Source: JBGTSJ01 sp041940305
GTDB taxonomy: Bacteria > Planctomycetota > Planctomycetia > Planctomycetales > Planctomycetaceae
Direction of reading: 5' to 3'
Length of the DNA: 64,000 nucleotides
NCBI GenBank assembly: GCA_041940305.1
Contig: JBGTSJ010000010.1
Span: 1 to 64,000 of the forward strand
The first letter of the stretch is position 1. Every line of letters starts with the position of its first letter. Shown one piece after another: positions 10,246 through 19,971 of the stretch. A program made the position numbers and the translations under genes. The notes beneath the pieces are model-generated. The model was not told the DNA's origin and did not search any database. It saw nothing but the letters and a program-made list of their open reading frames with translations.

Positions 10246-10782
10246 TTAATCGCCACGGGAAAACGAGTCCACTTCCTCGTCGCTGATCATTACGATTTCA
10301 CCTTCAACACCCGGCAAACCCCGGCAGAAGATGAACTTGCGCTGCAGGCAGCGGCCGGGCAGCTTCTTGCGTTCGATGGTGACGGGGGCAGCGAAGACGT
10401 TCAGCCCGCCGGTGAACGAATCGGGCAGTCGATGACGGCGGCCCCAGCGGGGCGTCTCGTTCTGCACGATCTCGGCGACGACCTGTTCATCGGCCGTTTC
10501 CGCCTCGCGAGTTTTGAGCGCCGCAACCGCGTCGGCAATGTCGAGCAGTCGCCGTCGCAGTTCTGGAGTGTCCGAATCAAAGGAAATCAGCACCTGCGCC
10601 GGCAGGTCCTCCTTGCCGGGATCGAACAGCAGGCTGTTGGCCTGCACGAGGGGCGCAAACAGGGTCTGCCCGTCACGCACAATTCGCTTCTCGACGGCCC
10701 GCATGTAGAGAGCGAGGGCGCCGCCGCCGATCAACGCCAGCAGGCAGCACGAGCCTAGTGCGATCTCCAGAAACTTCTCCAT
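10246..10782 (-). CDS. Hypothetical single-pass membrane protein, 178 aa
   Basis: I do not recognise a family. Residues 5-27 form one hydrophobic helix (LEIALGSCCLLALIGGGALALYM) followed by a basic segment, so the protein is probably anchored with the remaining 150 residues in the cytoplasm. The soluble part has no motif I can name; it contains a helix rich in acidic residues (RRRLLDIADAVAALKTREAETADEQVVAEIVQ) and a C-terminal half that could form strands. It lies downstream of the RND exporter gene on the same strand, separated by 140 bp, and convergent with the HemN/HemW-like gene. Function unknown. Confidence 0.7.
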   Translation of the reverse strand: MEKFLEIALGSCCLLALIGGGALALYMRAVEKRIVRDGQTLFAPLVQANSLLFDPGKEDLPAQVLISFDSDTPELRRRLLDIADAVAALKTREAETADEQVVAEIVQNETPRWGRRHRLPDSFTGGLNVFAAPVTIERKKLPGRCLQRKFIFCRGLPGVEGEIVMISDEEVDSFSRGD

Positions 10783-10922
10783 TGCGCATCCCCCGAAGAG
10801 ACAGGCAGGAGGACCATCGATTGGACCGTCGTTCGCAATCGGAACGGGCAGATGGCCTGTCCGGGCGACACTCAGACCCGTTCGATACTCCGGCGCCGGC
10901 TGGGCGGCGATCGTGCGAAAGA

Positions 10923-13121
10923 TCAGATCTTAACGCGGCCCCGCTGCGAAGACGATCCGGTCGCGAAATGCGGCGCCCGGATCGGCGTCGACGTTCTCGC
11001 GGCTGCGGCAGATGCGTCGGTCCCCCGACGCCGTTCGCGCCGCATGCTGAGCAGCACCGGCAACATCACCAGCTCGCCGAACAGCGACACCATCATCAGC
11101 GACGCCATCAGCCAGCCGAACCGCGACGTCGGGGTGAACTGGCTCAGGCAGAGGGCCAGCATTCCCAGGCTGCTGATGACGGTCGACTCGATCAGCGGCT
11201 TGCCGGTGTGAGCCAGCGCGGCGCACGACGACTCGATCGAGGTCAGGCCCCGCCGATACTCCTGCTGATACTTCACCAGGTAGTGGAAGGTGCAATCGAC
11301 CGAAATGCCGATCGCGATGCTCCCCGTCATCATCATGCCGATATCGACCGGCATGCCGATGTAGCCGACAAACCCGAACACGAACCAGATCGGAATGATG
11401 TTGGGCACCATCGCGATCAGGCCGGCCGTCAGCGAGCGCAGCGAGACGATCATCACGAACGTAATCGTCACCAGGGCCATCGTCAGGCTCTGCCAGTAGC
11501 TGCTGAAGATTTCGTTCTGGGCGTCGGCGATGAGCGGAGACAGGCCCGTGAGCGTGACGGGCTCATCGGCGAGCAGGCCGGTCAGCGCGTTGACGGCGTT
11601 GTTGGCCTTCCAGTCGGGATTCACCCGGATGGAGATCCGCCACAGCCGCTGCTCCTGCGCGAGGTATCCCCCGCCCCCCTTCTGCTGGTCCAGCGCGGCT
11701 CCGAACATCTGCGCGGCCGCCAGCGGGCTGTCGGGAAGCTGCTCGGGAAACAGGCTCGCCACGGAGAACGTGTGCCGCACGGCCGGATGCTCGGCGATCT
11801 TCTGCTCGATGCGGCGGATTTCCAGCATCTTCTCAATGAAGGGGCGGTCCTCGAGTCCCAGATCGACGACGGCCTCCACCGAACCGATGCTCGTCAGGTC
11901 GTCGTTGACGCGGCGCAGATCGACGGCCACCGGGTTCGACTTCTGCAGGAAGTCGACCGGATCAATATGCGGGGCCAGCCGCGTCAGTCCGAGACCGGCG
12001 ACCACGATCGCCACCAGCGACGCGGCCAGGATCGGGGCACGGCGACGGGAGACCCAGCCGCCCCATTTCGCGAAGTCGAACCACCGCCGCTCGGCGCCGA
12101 TCGTCCGGTCGGGCCACACGGACACCAGGGCCGGAGTGACCCCGATGCCCACCACCATGGCGACCAGCGCCCCCAGCGCCGCCGCGTAGCCGAACTGCCG
12201 CACCGGCAGAATGTGACTGACGTTCAGCGACAGCAGCCCCAGCAGCGTCGTGACCGTGGAGAGAAAGCTCGGACGCCAGCATTCCTTGAGGGCGGAGACG
12301 ATCGGATCACTCTCGCCGCGGTCGCGGGCCTCGGTGTAGTAGTCGAGGTAATGCACCGCGATCGTCAGCGTGAAGATCATCACCATGATGGACAGCGCCC
12401 CCATGATGAAGTTCATCTCGCCGCCGCAGATCAGCACCAGCGCCTTGGTGAAGCAGATCGTCCAGACTGTCACCCCCAGCAGCGAGAGGCTGAGCGTCCA
12501 GTCGCCGATCGAATACTTGAGCAGCCCCAGGCAGATGATCAGCGTCAGTCCGAAGAACATCGTCGTCGCCTCGGGACGTCCCAGGCGGTCCAGTTCCGTG
12601 ACGAGCACCGGCGAACCGGTGAGGGCGATGTCGGGGCGGTCCAGCAGGCAGTAATCCAGCACGGCCCGGATCTCGCCGACGGTCTCGCCGCGATGTTTCG
12701 CACCGTACTCGTTCAGCCCGATGACGATCCCGGCCAGCTTTCCTTGATCGCCCAGCAGCAGACCGGTCACGCGTTCGCGCGCCTCGGACTCGCTGACGCC
12801 GAGCGCCTGCATCCGCGCCATCAGCCGGCCCGGAGTCGTGCACTCGCGGACGCCTTCAATCGTCTCGATGCGGTCGGCGACGGCGTCGGTCAGCTGCGAT
12901 TCGACGGTGGCCGGGTCGTACCCCAGCAGCACGACTTCTTCGACGCCGAAGTCTCGCTTGAACTTCTCATAGTTCTGCCGGACCTGCGTCTGCTCGGGGA
13001 GCCAGGTCTCGACGTCGTTATTGGACTTCTCGCAGTTCGCGCGCCAGTAGACGAGCGGAAATGTGACGAGAAGCAGCCAGAGCAGCGGCCGGCTGTAGGC
13101 ACGGTAAAAGCGTGAGATCAT
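10923..13121 (-). CDS. RND/MMPL-superfamily exporter
   Basis: A 732-residue membrane protein with the MMPL/RND layout: one N-terminal helix (PLLWLLLVTFPLVYW), a large periplasmic domain, a block of about five helices (from FFGLTLIICLGLLKY to AALGALVAMVVGIGV), another single helix and periplasmic loop, then a final five-helix block ending in FGELVMLPVLLSM. The helix with GSIAIGISVDCTFHYLVKY near the end corresponds to the proton-relay region of the superfamily. Such proteins export lipids or hydrophobic compounds; the cargo here is unknown. I start at the ATG before ISRFYRAYSRPLL because the preceding 52 codons are non-homologous and Pro/Arg-rich. No membrane-fusion partner is adjacent. Confidence 0.9.
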   Translation of the reverse strand: MISRFYRAYSRPLLWLLLVTFPLVYWRANCEKSNNDVETWLPEQTQVRQNYEKFKRDFGVEEVVLLGYDPATVESQLTDAVADRIETIEGVRECTTPGRLMARMQALGVSESEARERVTGLLLGDQGKLAGIVIGLNEYGAKHRGETVGEIRAVLDYCLLDRPDIALTGSPVLVTELDRLGRPEATTMFFGLTLIICLGLLKYSIGDWTLSLSLLGVTVWTICFTKALVLICGGEMNFIMGALSIMVMIFTLTIAVHYLDYYTEARDRGESDPIVSALKECWRPSFLSTVTTLLGLLSLNVSHILPVRQFGYAAALGALVAMVVGIGVTPALVSVWPDRTIGAERRWFDFAKWGGWVSRRRAPILAASLVAIVVAGLGLTRLAPHIDPVDFLQKSNPVAVDLRRVNDDLTSIGSVEAVVDLGLEDRPFIEKMLEIRRIEQKIAEHPAVRHTFSVASLFPEQLPDSPLAAAQMFGAALDQQKGGGGYLAQEQRLWRISIRVNPDWKANNAVNALTGLLADEPVTLTGLSPLIADAQNEIFSSYWQSLTMALVTITFVMIVSLRSLTAGLIAMVPNIIPIWFVFGFVGYIGMPVDIGMMMTGSIAIGISVDCTFHYLVKYQQEYRRGLTSIESSCAALAHTGKPLIESTVISSLGMLALCLSQFTPTSRFGWLMASLMMVSLFGELVMLPVLLSMRRERRRGTDASAAAARTSTPIRAPHFATGSSSQRGRVKI

Positions 13122-13319
13122 AGCGCGCGTCCGTACGGAGTCCCCGTGTTCTATCGGCGGACGGCACGGCACGGCGGAACCGGCGAAGTCGGCAATGTCC
13201 CCGGTCGCCCGAATTCCACCCGGCCACAAACGAGTGTTCCGGCTGGGCAAACGCTGCGGATCATCGTCCGGCGTCACAGAACACGCGAATTCTGCCGGAG
13301 CCTGCTCGCCGTGCAGCGA

Positions 13320-14921
13320 TCAGAAGGCGGTCTGCAGCTGGGTGCGGATCATCAGCCCGTCGTCGCCGGCGCGGTAGTTCGGACCGCTGTTGTTCGCCGG
13401 ACAATTCTCCAGGCTCGTGACGTCCAGCGTGAGCTTGCAGTTGTGCGTCCCGTTGATGAACCAGTTGACGCCCCCTGCGTATTCTCGGGCATCCCCGAAA
13501 TCGCCGTAGATCTGCGACACGCGGGCGTTCAGTTCCAGACACTCCGGAACGATCATGTAGCCGGCCTCGGCGTAATAGCCGTGGTCGGAGAACTGGTGGA
13601 TCGGCAGCGGGCCGTTGCCGCTGATCGACTGGACCCAGCGGAAGAAGCACTCGGCGTTCGCGCTGAAGCCCCGCCATTTGAAGGCGGCGTCCACCGCGTA
13701 CAGATAGATGTCAAAGTGGTCGACCGTGACGCCCGGGGCCAGCGCGCCCGGCTGGATCAGCACCGTGCCGTCGGTGAGCCGCACGAAGTTCTGCTCGGGA
13801 GTGGGGCCGACCAGGTCGTTGTCCCGCATGCTCGCGGTCGTAAAGCTGTTGCCGATCTGGGCGGCGGGGGTCTCATGCCACTCCAGGTCGGAGTAACCGC
13901 GGCCGAAATCGCCCAGGTCCTTCCAGACCGACACGGAGTACACGAACTGGTTGTCGAGTTCCGGCTGCGTCAGATCCGTCGTGTTAAAGCCGTTGCCCAC
14001 CATCGCTCGGTAGAAGAGCGTCTCGATCGGCTCCCCTTCCGCCCACACGCCGACAGAGCGGTCGGGGCGGAAGAACGTGGTCGCCATCGACCGGTCGGCG
14101 AACCGGGTCCGCGTCGAGCCATTGAGCCAGTCGCGGCTGCCGGGGACGAACGCCTTCCCCCAGAACAGGTTGAACGCCGGGCAGAAGTTGTAGTTGATCC
14201 AGAAATCGTGCGCGATGACGCTGTGCTCATCGTCGGTATCGAAGTCGAAATTCAGGTAGTACTCCAGATCCGGACTGATGAAGTACCCTTCGAAATCCAA
14301 TCGGCCGCGCTCGATCTCGAAGTAGTTGCGGTTCATCACCGGGCGCGTGACGCCCGCATTATCGGTCCAGGTCTGCTCGTCCCGGGCGAACGCCGTATGG
14401 CGGAACTGCATCCGTCCGCCGATGCTGATCATGAAAGGGTTCTCATCCGGATCCGTCGGTCGGATGTAGAAACCGCCGTCGTACCCGGCTTCCCAGTCCG
14501 GTTCCTTCGCCTTCGAGTCCTCCTCAGCCTCCGCAAAATACGACGTGTAGAGATTGCGGTAGGACGGCTCCGGAGTGTCGAGCAGAGACTCCAGTTCGTT
14601 GATACGGGCCTCGGCCGCTTCCAGACGGCTGAGCAGATCGCCCGCGCCCTGGAAGTCTTCCCGATCACGGACTGCGGCAGGGAAGCCGCGAGCTTCTCCC
14701 GCGTCCCCTTCGAGAATGGTCGGAAGCGCACCTGACCCCGTCGAGCCGGATTGGAACGGGCTCGCTGGCGCAATGAATGCCGCCTCATCGGAAACGACCA
14801 CGCGGCCAGGCTCACCCGGTGGATCGTCCCAGGGTGAACCCGCAACCGCCGCCTCCGTCGAAACCAACAGGAGGATCAGGCAGCAGGTCGCCATAGAAGC
14901 GCACAGTGAGCGCAACGACAT
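13320..14921 (-). CDS. Outer-membrane porin, OprP/OprO (phosphate-selective porin) family
   Basis: The 533-residue product begins with a signal peptide (SLRSLCASMATCCLILLLVS, cleavage near AVAG), then a linker, a short coiled-coil (LLSRLEAAEARINELESLL), and a long beta-strand-rich region. Typical porin O/P sequences are visible: GFYIRPTDPDENPFMISIGG, MQFRHTAFARDE, FDFDTDDEHSVIAHDFWINY, FFRPDRSVGVWAEG and the C-terminal strand ending in aromatic Phe (IRTQLQTAF), needed for outer-membrane insertion. Such proteins form trimeric anion channels. I start at the MSLRSL ATG, which has GGGAG ten bases upstream and gives a good signal peptide; the longer frame adds 78 unrelated residues. An outer-membrane porin fits a Gram-negative cell plan. 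Confidence 0.9.
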   Translation of the reverse strand: MSLRSLCASMATCCLILLLVSTEAAVAGSPWDDPPGEPGRVVVSDEAAFIAPASPFQSGSTGSGALPTILEGDAGEARGFPAAVRDREDFQGAGDLLSRLEAAEARINELESLLDTPEPSYRNLYTSYFAEAEEDSKAKEPDWEAGYDGGFYIRPTDPDENPFMISIGGRMQFRHTAFARDEQTWTDNAGVTRPVMNRNYFEIERGRLDFEGYFISPDLEYYLNFDFDTDDEHSVIAHDFWINYNFCPAFNLFWGKAFVPGSRDWLNGSTRTRFADRSMATTFFRPDRSVGVWAEGEPIETLFYRAMVGNGFNTTDLTQPELDNQFVYSVSVWKDLGDFGRGYSDLEWHETPAAQIGNSFTTASMRDNDLVGPTPEQNFVRLTDGTVLIQPGALAPGVTVDHFDIYLYAVDAAFKWRGFSANAECFFRWVQSISGNGPLPIHQFSDHGYYAEAGYMIVPECLELNARVSQIYGDFGDAREYAGGVNWFINGTHNCKLTLDVTSLENCPANNSGPNYRAGDDGLMIRTQLQTAF

Positions 14922-15407
14922 CGGTGAAGTTCTCCCGCACACACCCGCCGCTACGACGATTTCAATCATTGGCGAAGCGGCAGAATCTGCAGATCCGGTA
15001 CATCCGGTAAATCCGGTAGTCACATCATCGGATGCTCCGGCGTCCCGAATACGGCCCAATCCAACCGCCCTTGCCGTTCTTAACGATTCGGCGAGAGCGG
15101 AAGCCTGGTTTCCCTGCGGCGCCGCTGCATGGATACTCCAAAGTCGTAGGCACACTCCGTGTGCCGTCCGCTGGATTTTTTACGACGCAGGGTTCTGTCC
15201 GGAACCAAGTTAGGCGAACTGCAGGAATCCGCTCCGCCCCCCCCCGCTGCCCATTCCCGGCAGATCCATGACCGGAAACAGAATCGGGCTGATCACGACA
15301 TTAACGCACCGATGTCCGTAGAATGCTCCTGATTCGCCCCTCCAACCGGCTTCTCGTCCCAATCTGAGATCAGGGGCCGATTGGATTTAGTAATTCAGGA
15401 GCAGCCG
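14922..15407. other. Intergenic stretch, 486 bp, with one dispersed palindrome
   Basis: This lies between the porin gene (leaving on the minus strand) and a small plus-strand gene. I see no convincing ORF. It contains one copy of the dispersed GGCACAC palindrome at 15143-15174. The rest is of lower coding character and probably holds the porin promoter close to the porin ATG. Confidence 0.6.
15143..15174. repeat. Dispersed palindromic repeat, copy A
   Basis: A 32-bp element containing a 7-bp stem GGCACAC/GTGTGCC with loop TCC (15149-15165), flanked by GTCGTA on the left and GTCCGCTGG on the right. Three related copies occur elsewhere in the window at 20657-20689, 60431-60463 and 60598-60630, all between genes. 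See the findings for the compensatory stem change. Confidence 0.8.
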
Positions 15408-15602
15408 ATGAGCCAGGACGTCAAGGTCTATGCCGGTCTGGTCGAAGCGGCGCGCGGCGGGAGCGAAGGAGCTGAGACGGCGCTGCGACGATTCCTGCGC
15501 GACTGCGCAGACACACTTCCAACCGACACGCTCCTGCGCCTGTCGGAGGTCATCCTGCAGTCGATGCGCGAGCAGGTACGTAGTGACGTGAGACGGAATT
15601 AG
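15408..15602 (+). CDS. Small hypothetical protein, 64 aa
   Basis: A 64-residue protein beginning SQDVKVYAGLVEAARGG. It looks like a compact helical protein (VEAARGGSEGAETALRRFLRDCADTL, then LLRLSEVILQSMREQ). I start at this ATG because GGAG lies about six bases upstream, rather than at the TTG nine codons earlier. No family is recognised. It faces another small gene 36 bp downstream on the opposite strand, so the two are convergent. Codon use is normal for the region, but its size makes the call moderate. Confidence 0.55.
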   Translation: MSQDVKVYAGLVEAARGGSEGAETALRRFLRDCADTLPTDTLLRLSEVILQSMREQVRSDVRRN

Positions 15603-15638
15603 GTTCGACGCACCCGCCCGGCCATTTCGTTCGGCCGA

Positions 15639-15857
15639 TCACGCCGGCGGCATGCGCTCCGGCTCCCAGTTGCCGAAGCACACGGCCATCCGCTCGCGTT
15701 CATGGTTCAGGATGATCTCGGCGACAAATGTCGTGATCGCGGTTGTACTGCCCAGTGCAGCCCGCAGCATCTCGTCGGAATCGTGCCGACGAGACACTCC
15801 GCAGGCCACCGCCTGCGCGTCAAACCACCGGGTCCACCATCGTATCTGCGTGGCCAT
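15639..15857 (-). CDS. Small hypothetical protein, 72 aa
   Basis: A 72-residue product beginning ATQIRWWTRWFDAQAVACG. The N-terminus is rich in tryptophan and arginine, and the middle has a hydrophobic helix-like stretch (STTAITTFVAEIILNHE). I take the ATG here rather than the TTG five codons upstream; a GAGGG lies about nine bases before it. No family is recognised and function is unknown. It is convergent with the small gene at 15408-15602. Confidence 0.45.
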   Translation of the reverse strand: MATQIRWWTRWFDAQAVACGVSRRHDSDEMLRAALGSTTAITTFVAEIILNHERERMAVCFGNWEPERMPPA

Positions 15858-16019
15858 GACAAGGTCCCTCAATTCAGTGCGTCCGCCGACACAGGCAGCG
15901 AGTACGCCGCGGGCCGGTGGTTTGTGAATGCCGTACGGCAGGGCCGCGGCTCTCAGCAGGAGGCCGCAGATGCGAGTTGCGCGCGGACGTCGGTTGAGCG
16001 GCGTCCGACCGGGCGCCGC

Positions 16020-16409
16020 CTATAGCCGGAGCGGCGGTTGATGATCGAGGGAACCAATCCCTTCGAGCGCGGCTTTGTTGAGACAAGCCGCACAGGCCCT
16101 TGCAGAATCCAACGGCCCGACATCAATGCAGATGTCGAACGCTCCAGGGCCGGTCGTGACGAGCACTGCCACTGGGCTCGGCTGCACGCGCACCGGCGGG
16201 TAGATCGAAATCTCATTCATCCAGTTCAGCGGATGGCTCAACTGGGATATGAGACAGGCGTCCGCTTCGGCCTCGGCCGCAGTGACGCCGGCAATCACGT
16301 CATCCTGCACTTCGACCGCCGGAGACGCGAGCATCATCAGCATGAATGCGCTGCGCCACGCGACCGACGTCGAAAGGCGACGAGTCCAGTTGGAAACTGC
16401 GCGGTCCAT
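16020..16409 (-). CDS. Possible secreted small protein, 129 aa
   Basis: The 129-residue frame starts with ATG and opens with basic residues followed by a hydrophobic stretch (SVAWRSAFMLMMLASPAVEV) that reads like a signal peptide. The mature part holds several cysteines (in DACLISQL, DICIDVG and ARACAACLNKAAL), compatible with disulfides outside the cytoplasm. I recognise no family. It lies just downstream of the AAA ATPase stop, on the same strand. It may be a chance frame, so the call is weak. Confidence 0.38.
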   Translation of the reverse strand: MDRAVSNWTRRLSTSVAWRSAFMLMMLASPAVEVQDDVIAGVTAAEAEADACLISQLSHPLNWMNEISIYPPVRVQPSPVAVLVTTGPGAFDICIDVGPLDSARACAACLNKAALEGIGSLDHQPPLRL

Positions 16410-16483
16410 GCGGTGATGCCAGGCAATATGTCGGCCTTATGGCAGACTCGCCCGCTACGATCAACCCCAGCTTCGCAGACCCG

Positions 16484-18034
16484 TCACATTACCGAGAAAT
16501 AGTTCTCGACTGCGAAATCAAACGCCTCCGGCGTCATCCGCTTCGGCTGCCGCTTGTAGGTGGCGTAGTTGCGGACCTGCAGCAGCAGGTCGCGCGGCTG
16601 GCAGTTGCGAAACGGCCGGCCGGCGGCCTTGTAGTGCTTTTCGACGACGTAATCGACGGCCGACGGCTCGCAGACGAGGCCCATCTTGGGGGCCATGATC
16701 TCGAACAGCTTGCGGAAGTGCTCCTCGGACGGGTCCGGCACCTGGATCTTGTACGGGATGCGGCGCAGGAACGCCCCGTCCACGATGTCCTTCGGCTCCA
16801 GGTTAGTGGAGAAGATGATCAGCTGGTCGAACGGGACCTGGATCTTCTTGCCGCTGGGGAGGTTGAGGAAGTCGTACCGCTTCTCCAGCGGGACGATCCA
16901 GCGGTTGAGCAGCGTATCGACCGGCATCGTCTGGCGCCCGAAGTCGTCGATGACCAGCGTGCCGCAGTTGCTCTTGAGTTGCAGCGGGGCCTCGCAGATC
17001 TTGGTCTGCGGGTTCTGGGTGACTTCCAGTTCGGACATGGTGAGCTCGCCCCCGGCGACGATCGTCGGTCGTACGATGCGCACCCAGCGGCCGTCGACGC
17101 CCGAAAGGTCGAACAGGCCCTCGCCCGCTTCGGCGGTCACCTCGACGTGCACGCCCGGATCGAACAGGCGGATGATGTCGCCGTCGATGCCGAGCGCGCG
17201 AGGGATCCAGACGGTCGATCCGAAGCAGGCGGTAATGCGTTCGGCGATGCTGGTCTTGCCGTTGCCGGCCTCGCCGAACAGGAACATGCCGCGGCCGGAA
17301 TTGATCGCCGGTCCGAGCTTCTCCAGCATCTTTTCGCTGATGAGCAGATCGGCGAAAGCGCGTCGCAGGTCGGCTTCATCGGCCTCCTGCTGGGCGATGC
17401 TCTGGGCTTCCATCGCCTTGAGATAGTCGCGCAGCGAAACGGGGGCCGCGCCGAAGTAAGTGCATTCCTCGTTGTAACGGCGTGCACGCTCGCGGCCGAA
17501 GTCGGTGATGGTGAACACGTAGTCCCCCATCTCGGCCGCGCCTTTGAAGGCCAGCGTCCGCTCGTTCTTCCACTCCTTTAGCAGCGGGTCGAGAATGCTG
17601 AATGGAAGCTTGACCTGCGAACAGATCTCGCGGCCGGTCGCCGATCCCCGCTGCAGCAGAAACTTCATCACCAGCTTTTCGACTTCCTCCGCGGTGAGCC
17701 CCGCCTGCCGGAGGCTCTCGGGGATGCGGGGACGGAACGTCTCGTTCTCCTCCGACGCCTCATCCCCCAGCAGCACATTCACGCGGTCAAACAGCTCGGC
17801 GAGCTGCGCGTGACCGCGCACGACATCGGGTGTCGCCGTCCGCCGCCGCCGGACCACTCCGCCGCGCCCCGAGTTCACAAATTCCCCTTCCGGTTCCCCG
17901 TCACGCGCTGCAGCGGTTTCCAGAGATGCGTCTGCGGGAGAATCAGGCAACGTCTCTACGGCCTGATCTCCGGCCGTGCGACGGCGGAGTTCGCGCAGGA
18001 AGTCCGAGGGGTTCATTTTGCCTGAGCTGGACAT
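16484..18034 (-). CDS. AAA-family ATPase with N-terminal winged-helix-like domain
   Basis: From the chosen ATG the protein is 516 residues. The first 100 are low-complexity and basic. A helical/winged-helix-like domain follows (TAEEVEKLVMKFLLQRGSAT...FTITDFGRERA), then a P-loop ATPase: Walker A GEAGNGKTS, Walker B GTLVIDDFG, and a sensor-1 Asn in IIFSTNLEP. The C-terminal part has the AAA lid with an FLRRIPYKI segment. There is no signal peptide. It looks like a stand-alone planctomycete ATPase, whose substrate is unknown; a link with type IV pili or secretion is possible but unproven. Two ATGs (MSSSGK and MNPSDF) are close together; the first is used. Confidence 0.82.
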   Translation of the reverse strand: MSSSGKMNPSDFLRELRRRTAGDQAVETLPDSPADASLETAAARDGEPEGEFVNSGRGGVVRRRRTATPDVVRGHAQLAELFDRVNVLLGDEASEENETFRPRIPESLRQAGLTAEEVEKLVMKFLLQRGSATGREICSQVKLPFSILDPLLKEWKNERTLAFKGAAEMGDYVFTITDFGRERARRYNEECTYFGAAPVSLRDYLKAMEAQSIAQQEADEADLRRAFADLLISEKMLEKLGPAINSGRGMFLFGEAGNGKTSIAERITACFGSTVWIPRALGIDGDIIRLFDPGVHVEVTAEAGEGLFDLSGVDGRWVRIVRPTIVAGGELTMSELEVTQNPQTKICEAPLQLKSNCGTLVIDDFGRQTMPVDTLLNRWIVPLEKRYDFLNLPSGKKIQVPFDQLIIFSTNLEPKDIVDGAFLRRIPYKIQVPDPSEEHFRKLFEIMAPKMGLVCEPSAVDYVVEKHYKAAGRPFRNCQPRDLLLQVRNYATYKRQPKRMTPEAFDFAVENYFSVM

Positions 18035-18327
18035 GCGAAGATCTCGATCGTGACGCGGGCGAGGTGCGGGCGCAAGGTTGCAGAGCAGGCACAACTCAGG
18101 GCCTTGAAGCAACGCTAGGTCACGACCGGGGAAGGGTCAAACCGCGTCTCCCCGTGGCGGCGACGCGAGCAGGGACTGACGTGGTCGGGTCGCTGTCGCG
18201 ACCGGCGCAATCCGCATACTCGCGCATTTTTCGGGTCGATTGGGGCGGGAGCGCAACTCTGCGGTCTCTGCGCGCTCCGCGGTTCGTGGAGATTGAACCG
18301 CTGAGATCGCGGAGGACGCGAGGCACT

Positions 18328-19749
18328 CTACGGAGCGAAGCTGACGGCGGCGGTCGGCTCCGGAGCCCGGAGGGATTCCAGGAACGCCAGGACCTGGTTC
18401 TGCTCGTCGGCAGAGAGCGCCAGGAAGTCGTGCCGGGACGTTGCGGCTTCTCCTTCGTGACAGCGGATGGCCTCCATGAGCGTGGCAGCGCGGCCGTCAT
18501 GCATGTAGGGGGCTGAGTCGGCCACGCCCCAGAGCGGCGCCGTGCGCCATTCCCGTTCGCAATCGCAGGCGAGCGTGCGGGGCGGCGTTTCACGGATCGG
18601 GGAGCCGCCGGAGTAGCCGCCGCGGATGTCGAACACGCGTTCGCCGGGAATCACCTCGGGAAGCGACGTGGCGCGGTCCTCCAGTTCCGTCCCCATGTCA
18701 TGCAGCAGGAAGTCGCTGTAGACGCCGTCGAGTGTCGCGAGTTGCTTGACATGACAATCTGCACAGCCGACCCGTCCAAACAGCAGCTCGCCGGCGTGCA
18801 CCATTGCGATCGACTCCCCGTTGCGGGGGAGCATTTGGCGAGGTCTGGGAAGCTGGCGGACGAACGCGGTCAGTGCCCGGCATTGATCGTCGGTGAGATC
18901 GAGGCGTTCTTCAGCCTGATCCCGTTTACGCTCGCGCGCGTCCATCAGCGGGCTGGATGGCTGCTGGAGTGTCGGTACTTCGAGGCCCAGCTCGTGTGCG
19001 CAGGCGTTGAGCACGAACTGGTGCAGCGTGGCGGTCTGGCCGCGCCAGCCGAACCAGCCCTCCTCGCTGCTGGCGGTGCGCGGGATGCGGCCGGTGATCC
19101 AGGGAGTCCGCTGCTGCTGCAGTTCCATCTGCCGACGCCGCGGGTCGGCGCCGGGGCCGCGGGCGAGCTGGTCGATCAGTCCAGCTCCCCACAGGGCGGG
19201 CGTATTCCGCTGGGCGAGTTCGTATTGATCTCCCTTGATCTCGAACGAGACTGGCGTCACGCGGCCCGCCGTGATGGGGACGTGGGAGTGACTCAGCAGA
19301 TCCTGTCGCCACAGGTCGTACTCCAGTGGATCGGCTGCAGAGCCCAGGCCGAACTTCTGCAGGACGATCGTCGTCGATTCTTCGAGTTCGGGATGGACCG
19401 ACCGCAATCGGCGCAGGAACGCGGCGCGGTTCGATCGCGTAATGGGACCGGCCGGTTCGACGCTCAGAAGATGCGCGTTGCGATCGTTATCGCCGGCGCC
19501 GCCTGGTCCCGCCTGGCTGTGACAGGCAACGCAGGAGACGTCGTTAAACATGGGACCAAGGCCGTCCCCTTCCTTACCCAGAATCTCCGGCCCTTGCCAC
19601 GCTTCCGAGATCGCCCAGTTGTGGTGAAACAGCCTCTGCCCCAACTCCCACTCGGGAGGTCGCGCGGGCGGCTCGCCCCCCAGGCCGATCACCGCCTGAA
19701 TAACAACCAGCACGCCCGCGCTGGCTCTGCAGCAAATCTTGCGAAGCAT
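18328..19749 (-). CDS. Di-heme oxidoreductase (DHOR family, c-type cytochrome)
   Basis: A 473-residue secreted cytochrome. The start (LRKICCRASAGVLVVIQAVIGLG) is a signal peptide. Two haem c motifs are seen: CVACH (C73, C76, H77) and CADCH at about 318-322. The sequence also has the DHOR segment ALWGAGLIDQL and a C-terminal APLWGVADSAPYMHDGRA, where the Met is a likely axial ligand. DHOR proteins are thought to be periplasmic electron carriers or peroxidase relatives; the substrate is unknown. I take the ATG at this position because the upstream codon is TTG and adds five non-signal residues. A universal stress protein gene lies upstream on the same strand. Confidence 0.88.
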   Translation of the reverse strand: MLRKICCRASAGVLVVIQAVIGLGGEPPARPPEWELGQRLFHHNWAISEAWQGPEILGKEGDGLGPMFNDVSCVACHSQAGPGGAGDNDRNAHLLSVEPAGPITRSNRAAFLRRLRSVHPELEESTTIVLQKFGLGSAADPLEYDLWRQDLLSHSHVPITAGRVTPVSFEIKGDQYELAQRNTPALWGAGLIDQLARGPGADPRRRQMELQQQRTPWITGRIPRTASSEEGWFGWRGQTATLHQFVLNACAHELGLEVPTLQQPSSPLMDARERKRDQAEERLDLTDDQCRALTAFVRQLPRPRQMLPRNGESIAMVHAGELLFGRVGCADCHVKQLATLDGVYSDFLLHDMGTELEDRATSLPEVIPGERVFDIRGGYSGGSPIRETPPRTLACDCEREWRTAPLWGVADSAPYMHDGRAATLMEAIRCHEGEAATSRHDFLALSADEQNQVLAFLESLRAPEPTAAVSFAP

Positions 19750-19971
19750 CTCTTCGCCCCCCAACGGGTTACAGTCCGAATCGCGTGGTCAACCAGTCGC
19801 GACCAACGCGTCCACTCTGTCACGTCGCAGCGAGAGTTCGGTCAGCCGCCGCGACGACGAACGGCAATCGTGCGGAATGATCAACACAGAGTCCTGGTCG
19901 ATTTCCCGATTTCGGCTGGAACGCGGCCACGTCCAATCCGGAGCAGTCTCGGCGCTGGGGCTCCGGACCGG

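Noticed and set aside
10758..13115. 785-residue plus-strand frame opposite the RND exporter
   Set aside because: Composition is dominated by Arg, Gln, His and Asp, as expected of an antisense frame in GC-rich DNA; the minus strand encodes a recognisable membrane protein.
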